Of a DNA stretch of 64,000 nt, positions 57,975-64,000 are shown one piece after another. Every line of letters begins with the position of its first letter. Position 1 is the stretch's first letter. Source of the stretch: JAGVSV01 sp050952845. GTDB lineage: Bacteria; Bacillota; Clostridia; Christensenellales; Aristaeellaceae. Position numbers and translations under genes: made by a program. A model generated the notes under the pieces. That model did no database searches, had not been told where the DNA came from, and saw only the letters and a program-made list of their open reading frames with translations. The stretch covers positions 1,054,001-1,118,000 of the forward strand of contig JBMNLP010000001.1 of NCBI GenBank assembly GCA_050952845.1, given 5' to 3'.

Positions 57975-60554
57975 TTATCTTTTCAAAGCATCCGCGCTCA
58001 AGCGCCAAGTGGTGATGGTGTAGCGAGGGACCGTGACATTTTCATCAGGCTCCCCCTCTGCATCCTCAAGGAGATTGCAGGCGGTTACAGGTGCGCTGAA
58101 TTTCATGGCTTTGGATTCTTCGCCGCCAAGATAGCGGGCAACAAAGCCATTTCCATCCTCTGCTCCTTTCAAGCCCAGTAACACACAGTCTGTTGGCAGT
58201 GTTATCAACCGTCCTTCTTTGGGCAGAATACCGTCTTGCGGTATAACAGCCGTTGATGGGAAACTGGTATTCAGCTTCATTCCTCCGCGATAGGCGTCCA
58301 TGAGGTCTCCACCTGCGCGAAGCGTGAAGTCAAACACATTTTCGGTGGGATCAATGGCTTTCTCGATGCCGAACCCACAGCATAACAGCGTGGGATTGCG
58401 TAGCAGTGAAACACGGATAACATTCCCATCAATACTGTGTGCAGGCGTGCCATTGTTGCAAAGCGTTACCCGGGTATCGCCCAAATTTGCAGAAACATAG
58501 CGCAGTGCAGCCCACTCGTCTGAATGCTCCAGCATGCTGTCAAATGCCGCCACAGGACCGCGTGCTACAACGCCTAGCGGGATTTCATAATCAAGAAGGC
58601 CGTCCACTGGTGCTTTGGGAAGCACCACCTGCGTCAACAGCTTGGTATCGCGTGCATCAAAGCTGGTGCGGATCCGTACGGATAGCTCATCGGAATCATC
58701 CGGCAGCATAAATTCTGCAGTCCAGTTCAAATGCTTTACCTGATGTTCTTGACGACCATATTTGACGGTGATGTCTACGCGCTGGAAGCCTTTGCCTTTC
58801 AAGTAGCTAACCTTGCGTTCGAATTCTTGAGCAGGCAGCATGTTATCAGAGAACTGTGGCATATCAGCTCGTTCAGAGTAGAGAATAGCACAGGAACGTC
58901 CCCAGAGGTGCCCGGCATCTTCATGCAAAACCGGTGAAAAAGTGCCCTCACAGGCGATTTCACAGTTCTTTACTTTGTCGAAAATGCTCTTAATGCTGTA
59001 CGGACCAAATTCAATGCGCAGGAAGTTGTTCTCCATTACACAGCCGCGCTTCATGTATTTAGCATCGACTTCAAACTCGTCCATTGGAATAAAGCGATAG
59101 ATTCCATAGCCGAAAGCTGGAAGGCTCCCGATGAACTCCACCTGGGCATTGTTTGAATCAGGCGTCTGCGTATGCTTAAATGATAGCACATCGCACTCGC
59201 TGCCATCCGGTGCAATAATTCGCCCGCCCTCAACCCAGTGGTCGCAGTGTATCACACCAGTGAATCGTGCATTTTCCACGTCAAACTCCAGTGGGTTGAA
59301 CACAGCAAAAGGAATGCCTTTACCGTCTTCCACAGCTACCTTTTGGAGCAGCTTCTTCATGCTACGATCGATGATGCGATACAGACCAGAACGCATCATG
59401 CGGGCTGTTTCCATCAGTTCCTCGTTCGCGTCATCGCTATGGGAACCTGGAACAGAATCATGAAACAACAGGTAGAATAGCTTACGCCACCAGTATTCCA
59501 AAGTCTTGACTGGATACTTTTCATCCTCCAATGCGGCGGCAACGGCTAATCGCTCTGCCGTGCGCAGCAATGATTCGCAGTAGCGAACCTCCTTTTTTAT
59601 GCGGATACGTGAAGTATAACAGCCTGCGGCAACAGGATTTCCTTCAATGCGGTCATCTATATCCTTTTCTGCCGCTTCATCCACGCGTTCAAGCAGATTG
59701 CTTGTATAGATATTTGACAATTCCTCCGAGCTGAGAAAACGCAATGTTCTATTCGTTTCCTCAGCTAACTGTTGAAGCATCGCAACAGCTTTTTCTGGAA
59801 GTGCGCTTTCTTCCCCCAACTGGGTAATGACTGCATCACCTTTTATACCGTTCAGATGATCTTTCAAATCCATAAAGCGCTCCGCACAGTCAGGATCGAA
59901 TACAAATTCTGCGCCCAGCCCACCGCATACGCCGCAACCTTTGCCATTGCAGATCGTGCATGCACGGATTTTGCGGTAGTATCCCACGTTGATGGCGTTC
60001 ATTTTTGACTGGACGCGGGCAGAATCTAAAGCAACCACATCGCCTGACAATCCCTTCCAGTAGGGCTTGTTGTTTAAAAATATGCGATGGAAATAGGATA
60101 GGCCACGATACCCCAGCTGGCGGAATAGTCCGGGCAAACCGGCTGAAAGGCCAAAGGTGTCTGGGCATGCTGCTAAGGTTGGTGCATAGTCAAAGACTTC
60201 TCTGAGCCATCGGCGGGAATACACATGATTGCGTACAATGCTTTCGCCATCAGAGAGGTTGTAATCGATAATGGATTCGCCGCCACCAAGCATGGTCAGT
60301 TTACCATCTCGGATCATCTCTGCTACTTCGTCAAATAGATCAGGATTGCGCTCCAGATACTCACGCAGAGAGATGGTTTGCTCCAGATCATATTTTCCAC
60401 CTTCACGGATAAAATCCAAACCGGCGTCGATTTGCCTTTCCTGTATTTCCGAATAGGGAGCAAACCAGTATCCATTTGTCTGCCCTGCCACATAGCGTGG
60501 ACGACGCCATGACAGGTCCATGTGATTGCAATAAACTACATTCAAAAATGCCAT
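57975..60554 (-). CDS. GH38-like glycoside hydrolase with four-cysteine insertion
   Basis: 859 residues with the three-part layout of GH38 alpha-mannosidases but divergent motifs: CNHMDLSWRR (His11, Asp13) for the zinc site, AACPDTFGLSAG with candidate nucleophile Asp132, and FHDSVPGSHSDD for the helical-domain metal site near 370. Between strands of the catalytic domain it has CTICNGKGCGVCGG (Cys199, 202, 207, 210), a CxxC-x4-CxxC zinc-finger pattern like one DnaJ repeat, not known to me from GH38. Substrate is probably a mannoside or related glycoside. It lies 97 bp downstream of the canonical enzyme, separated by a terminator. Confidence 0.78.
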   Translation of the reverse strand: MAFLNVVYCNHMDLSWRRPRYVAGQTNGYWFAPYSEIQERQIDAGLDFIREGGKYDLEQTISLREYLERNPDLFDEVAEMIRDGKLTMLGGGESIIDYNLSDGESIVRNHVYSRRWLREVFDYAPTLAACPDTFGLSAGLPGLFRQLGYRGLSYFHRIFLNNKPYWKGLSGDVVALDSARVQSKMNAINVGYYRKIRACTICNGKGCGVCGGLGAEFVFDPDCAERFMDLKDHLNGIKGDAVITQLGEESALPEKAVAMLQQLAEETNRTLRFLSSEELSNIYTSNLLERVDEAAEKDIDDRIEGNPVAAGCYTSRIRIKKEVRYCESLLRTAERLAVAAALEDEKYPVKTLEYWWRKLFYLLFHDSVPGSHSDDANEELMETARMMRSGLYRIIDRSMKKLLQKVAVEDGKGIPFAVFNPLEFDVENARFTGVIHCDHWVEGGRIIAPDGSECDVLSFKHTQTPDSNNAQVEFIGSLPAFGYGIYRFIPMDEFEVDAKYMKRGCVMENNFLRIEFGPYSIKSIFDKVKNCEIACEGTFSPVLHEDAGHLWGRSCAILYSERADMPQFSDNMLPAQEFERKVSYLKGKGFQRVDITVKYGRQEHQVKHLNWTAEFMLPDDSDELSVRIRTSFDARDTKLLTQVVLPKAPVDGLLDYEIPLGVVARGPVAAFDSMLEHSDEWAALRYVSANLGDTRVTLCNNGTPAHSIDGNVIRVSLLRNPTLLCCGFGIEKAIDPTENVFDFTLRAGGDLMDAYRGGMKLNTSFPSTAVIPQDGILPKEGRLITLPTDCVLLGLKGAEDGNGFVARYLGGEESKAMKFSAPVTACNLLEDAEGEPDENVTVPRYTITTWRLSADALKR

Positions 60555-60599
60555 TCTTTTACCTCTTTCATGATTTTACACACTGAGTCTCTTTGGCTT

Positions 60600-60634
60600 A
60601 AAAAATGGCGTTCCCGCAGGCAGGGGAGCGCCAT
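60600..60634 (-). terminator. Strong terminator between the two GH38 genes
   Basis: Arms ATGGCGTTCCC (60605-60615) and GGGAGCGCCAT (60624-60634), 11 pairs with one G-U, 8-base loop, then six T on the minus strand. 17 bp after the alpha-mannosidase stop. Confidence 0.88.
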
Positions 60635-60651
60635 CATAACATTTACAGGAG

Positions 60652-63600
60652 TCAGTCGAATATCTTAATGGTTTTGATCTCGTACGGATCAAGCGGAAGG
60701 TAAATACAGCTGTCCACGATCTCTACATCGCCAACCTTCTTTTCAAGCATGTCCATTTCTTCTGCATTGTCAGCAATGCTCTTTAAGCGAATGACAAGAT
60801 TGGTATTTTGATTGGTAGGCTGGTAGATGCGCAGAATCATGCCGTCGCCTGCTTCTGCGCGCTTCACGTTGGATAACACGCCCCCTTCGACTTCGATCAG
60901 GCTTCCGCAGGCAGGCTCGGTGCCGCAAGCGGGCGTGACAGCAATCTGTTGATTCATGGCTTGACCGGCAGCAATGACATTGCCCTTCTGCCAGTCGCCG
61001 CAGTGTGGAAGAATGGCATAGGTGAACTCATGGATGCCGATATCAGAAGTCTGGTCCGGAAGCCAGCCACTGCGGATCAACGTCAATTCCATGGCGTTGC
61101 CACGGCATTTATGGCCATATTTGCAGTCGTTTAGAAGGGCAAAGCCATGTTTCTCATCAGACATGTCAATCCAGTTCAGAGCAGGATACTCGTTATCCAT
61201 GCAGGGGCGTTCGATCACGCCGAAGGGAATCTCATAGGCTGCCTTGCTGGTGTCCTGGATATCCGGTGCGAAGTATGCGCGCAACATCGGTGCATCTCGG
61301 TCAAAATCGCCCCACTCGTTCCACTCAACTTTGGTCTCGAAACGGATTTCTGGTTCGTTGGAACGCACAATGATATCCTGCCAGATGGTTGAATCCATGA
61401 AATGATGGGTGAAACGGATGCGGCTCTCGACTTCGCCGTCGCAGATAATCTCGCTTTCGGCACCATCCAGCAGATTGTGCACAGTGCGCACATTGCCAAT
61501 GGTCCAGCTGGACATCGCGGTGGGCTCTTCCATATGGACTTGCAGGCTGTTGAGAACGCCTTTCTTCAGCCGCCAGCCAATCTGTTCACGGCGCACGATG
61601 TACCAGTCGCGCTTGATGTCATATAATGTGGTGATCTGGCCATTCTTCTTGCAGATCTCTACCTCATACAGAGGCGTTTTGATGATATAGTATTGATCAT
61701 TTGTTTCGATGCGGTTGACAGCTTCCTTGATGCCTTCTTTTGCGTCTTCCTTCAGCACGATGATGGTCATGCCGGATGCGGGTATACCTTCTACATACAC
61801 CTTTGCGACTTCACCATCAACCTGGCACAGTAGCGCTTTGCCGTTCTGATCCACGGCAACATAGGTTTTGCCTTTCTCTACGGGTAATTCGACAGTTTCA
61901 TTGCGTATAAATCCGGTGGGGTTGTATATCAGATAGGCTTTGCCATCCTTGGCACCGAATTTCTCAGCCAGTTTCATCATGGCAGCCTTGGTCAGCCTGT
62001 CGACGCCGCCCAGGACCTCCGCTGCTTCTTCGCTGGTGAAACGATAGGTATCCTTAACGCCACTGCCATCCAGAATGTCGTGGAACTGATTAAACAATGT
62101 CTTCTTCCAGTACTTGCGCAGTTCATCGTATGGATACTCGACGCCATACTGCGCCGCGATGGTGTAAAGCTTTTCGACCGAGATCAGCCCAGCTTCACAC
62201 AGCCGGTTTTGACGCTTGATATCGGCATGGGTCGTGTAACAGCCGTCGAAAACGAAGTTCATTTCGCCGTAGCGCACGGGCAGCAACGGAAAATCGCCTG
62301 CCTCGATATAGGAATAGTACGCATCGGTGGTGCTGAACTGAATCGTCGGAGTGGTCGGGAATTCCTGCATGACGTGCACCCATTGGATATCACGTTCAGT
62401 CGGTCCGCCGCCATGGTCGCCAGTGCCATAGGTCACCATGGCGTTGTCGACACCAAAATCTTTCATGCGCAGCGAGGCTCTTAGAATGCCGCGCGTATCA
62501 AGATCACGGTTATATTGGGAATTGACCACTAACACACGGGAACCATCAAGGCCCACCCACCAATAGACAGGGGGGTTCTTGCTGTCGCGCAGATAGGCCC
62601 ATTCGTCAGGATAACCGCTGTCGGCACGGCTTCCGACGCCCAGGCCGCAGCGCATATGATAGTAGCGGTTCAGGCCGGTTTTCTTCAGAATCTGTGGAAT
62701 CGTGCCGGGATGACCGAAGGTATCCGGACACCACATAATCTCCGGAAGCTTATCAAAATGCTTCTTCAGATACTCCTTGGAATACAGCACATGGCGGACA
62801 ATGGCTTCGCCATGGGCCATATTGAGATCACCTTCCACCCAAGACGAGGCTGTGATGTCCCACCTGCCTTCCTGCTCGTATTTCTGCATTTTTGCAAAGA
62901 CTTCAGGGCAATCTTCTTGTGCGATCTCATAGGTTGCAGCTTGGCTTTGGGAGAAGCGGAAATCAGGATACTTTTCCATCAGATTGGTCATGGTGGTGAA
63001 GTCGCGTTTAACGATATCGCGGGTTTCCTCCATGGACCAGAACCAGTTCATGTCGATGTGGGCATGCCCGATGAGGCTGACCACGTTTTTCTTGGTCTGC
63101 TCGCGATAGCTTTCGAAAATCGCGCGGGCCTCTACGAGCGCATCGTATACTTTCAGGATGTGGCCAGTGTTGGCAGCAGTGTCCAGCAGGGCATAAGTCT
63201 TCTCTAGCAGCTCGCTGGTACCCTTGAAGTGTTCCATATACTTAAGCTCTTCGATAATGGAAGCGATGTGCATCTCATATTCCTTCACGCGGTCACTGAT
63301 GATCTGTAGCGTAAAGTTCTGGAGCCAGTAACACTTCTCATTCAAATCAAAGCGCATGGCGATGGTATGCACATTGCCTGGAACGGCAGACTGGGAGACA
63401 ATGCCTTCAGGACACTTGCAGTCCATCCAAGATCGCTCGGTGAGGATCAACTTGCCATCGACATAGATGTCCAACGGGGCAAAATAGGGATGACCGTTTT
63501 CTGCGGATATACGCAACTGACTACCCTCAACTGGAATGTCTTCACAATGGTCAGGCACGGTGACCTTTGCACGAATCCAGGTAATCCCCTGGTCACGCTG

Positions 63601-63777
63601 CATGACGCGGTCGACCAACGGCGCCCAATCGCTGTCATCGTAGGAAGGCAGGCAAGCTTGATCGGGATCTAAATCATCGATTTTGTACACAAACTCAGTT
63701 TCAACTCCAAACTGCTTAAGTTTTGCAATGAGCGCAAGGAGCTTTTCTTCCAACGCTTTGGGAAATCCTTTTTTCAT
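60652..63777 (-). CDS. Alpha-mannosidase, glycoside hydrolase family 38
   Basis: Retaining, zinc-dependent exo-alpha-mannosidase acting on glycan oligosaccharides, probably cytoplasmic (no signal peptide). 1,041 residues: N-terminal beta-sandwich (about 30-180), catalytic domain with LIGHAHIDMNWFWSMEETRD (zinc His238 and Asp242 region), nucleophile Asp in MWCPDTFGHPGTIPQ near 352, YGTGDHGGGPTERDI, helical domain FNQFHDILDGSGVKDTY, and large C-terminal beta domains. ATG at 63777 follows AGAGG; a TTG at 63795 is less likely. 57 bp after an ABC permease gene on the same strand, suggesting uptake and degradation of a mannose-containing glycan. Confidence 0.95.
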   Translation of the reverse strand: MKKGFPKALEEKLLALIAKLKQFGVETEFVYKIDDLDPDQACLPSYDDSDWAPLVDRVMQRDQGITWIRAKVTVPDHCEDIPVEGSQLRISAENGHPYFAPLDIYVDGKLILTERSWMDCKCPEGIVSQSAVPGNVHTIAMRFDLNEKCYWLQNFTLQIISDRVKEYEMHIASIIEELKYMEHFKGTSELLEKTYALLDTAANTGHILKVYDALVEARAIFESYREQTKKNVVSLIGHAHIDMNWFWSMEETRDIVKRDFTTMTNLMEKYPDFRFSQSQAATYEIAQEDCPEVFAKMQKYEQEGRWDITASSWVEGDLNMAHGEAIVRHVLYSKEYLKKHFDKLPEIMWCPDTFGHPGTIPQILKKTGLNRYYHMRCGLGVGSRADSGYPDEWAYLRDSKNPPVYWWVGLDGSRVLVVNSQYNRDLDTRGILRASLRMKDFGVDNAMVTYGTGDHGGGPTERDIQWVHVMQEFPTTPTIQFSTTDAYYSYIEAGDFPLLPVRYGEMNFVFDGCYTTHADIKRQNRLCEAGLISVEKLYTIAAQYGVEYPYDELRKYWKKTLFNQFHDILDGSGVKDTYRFTSEEAAEVLGGVDRLTKAAMMKLAEKFGAKDGKAYLIYNPTGFIRNETVELPVEKGKTYVAVDQNGKALLCQVDGEVAKVYVEGIPASGMTIIVLKEDAKEGIKEAVNRIETNDQYYIIKTPLYEVEICKKNGQITTLYDIKRDWYIVRREQIGWRLKKGVLNSLQVHMEEPTAMSSWTIGNVRTVHNLLDGAESEIICDGEVESRIRFTHHFMDSTIWQDIIVRSNEPEIRFETKVEWNEWGDFDRDAPMLRAYFAPDIQDTSKAAYEIPFGVIERPCMDNEYPALNWIDMSDEKHGFALLNDCKYGHKCRGNAMELTLIRSGWLPDQTSDIGIHEFTYAILPHCGDWQKGNVIAAGQAMNQQIAVTPACGTEPACGSLIEVEGGVLSNVKRAEAGDGMILRIYQPTNQNTNLVIRLKSIADNAEEMDMLEKKVGDVEIVDSCIYLPLDPYEIKTIKIFD

Positions 63778-63834
63778 ATCGCTGCCTCTTTTCAAATATG
63801 TTGTGAATACATTTTCATGGATTATTCCATGGAA

Positions 63835-64000
63835 TTACTTTATCGCGCCTGCAGTAACACCCGCAGTAATGCCTTTTTGGAAAGTGCCGTATACGATCAG
63901 AACAGGCAGCAGACCGATGAGGGACGGGACGCTGCAGCGATGTAATTGAACTTACCGACCCTGACATAGTTTTCCTGCAAAGTAAACAGGGTAACCTGGT
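63835..64000 (-). CDS. Sugar ABC transporter permease (MalG type), C-terminal end, apparent frameshift
   Basis: The last about 55 residues of a CUT1 permease: QVTLFTLQENYVRVGKFNYI in one frame, then SLIGLLPVLIVYGTFQKGIT and VTAGAIK-stop in another. The shift is at about 63930-63936 (GCTGCAGCGTCC), where one added A would restore IAASVPSLIGLLP. FQKGITAGVTAGAIK is the usual C-terminus of this family. Most of the gene lies beyond base 64,000. It would serve the glycan taken up for the mannosidases. Confidence 0.8.

Overview
The window looks like a chromosomal piece of a Gram-positive, probably anaerobic member of the Bacillota (Clostridia-like; no finer placement can be supported). Grounds: AGGAGG-type ribosome binding sites with TTGACA/TATAAT promoters, the pairs Asp23-like/fakA, scpA/scpB and yybS-like/rplI/dnaB, a two-subunit fumarase, type III pantothenate kinase with an ECF-type S component, and many exported peptidoglycan enzymes. 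Most of it is GC-rich; about 36.2-45.1 kb is visibly more AT-rich and carries insertion sequences and gene fragments.

Layout. 1-1,568: two sugar ABC permeases (the first runs off the left edge). 1,558-3,774 (-): SNF2 helicase with an N-terminal nuclease-like domain. 3,909-5,672: L,D-transpeptidase. 5,767-9,878: Asp23-like protein, fakA, a terminator, recG. 9,977-11,044: UROD-like protein. 11,143-20,979: one tightly packed + strand block: cysteine desulfurase, hflX, three tandem VanY-type peptidases, YprB-like exonuclease, TPR protein, VanZ-like protein, M50 protease, scpA, scpB. 21,016-30,424 (-): lipoprotein, then yhaM-like, dnaB, rplI, yybS-like, parC, parE read from right to left. 30,619-31,983: S component and coaX. 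31,995-36,055 (-): tmcAL, fumarase alpha, fumarase beta, D,D-carboxypeptidase.

36.2-45.1 kb is accessory DNA: an IS1182-type element between two unrelated gene remnants, a 5'-nucleotidase gene cut off at an IS5-type element, a small secreted protein, a membrane diguanylate cyclase, and a LytTR regulator with a DUF3021-type membrane protein. Two promoters in this region (diguanylate cyclase and LytTR operon) carry the same pair of 11-bp repeats, 20 bp apart, at the same distance from TATAAT: a predicted small regulon linking a LytTR regulator to cyclic-di-GMP synthesis.

45.3-51.8 kb is a + strand cell-envelope unit: structured leader, frameshifted L,D-transpeptidase, secreted protein, MBOAT O-acetyltransferase, AlgX/AlgJ-like protein, then a CitX-CitG fusion without citrate lyase genes nearby. 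51.8-57.2 kb (-) holds a two-component system, an EF-Ts-N/DUF4342-like membrane protein and a large secreted protein of eight 72-75 residue repeats. 57.5-57.8 kb has tRNA-Arg, tRNA-His and tRNA-Gln. 58.0-64.0 kb (-) has a GH38-like protein with a four-cysteine insertion, a canonical GH38 alpha-mannosidase and the C-terminus of a sugar ABC permease, a glycan uptake and degradation locus.

All promoter, operator, RNA-structure and operon calls are read by eye from sequence and none was tested. Family names rest on motif recognition without database searching.
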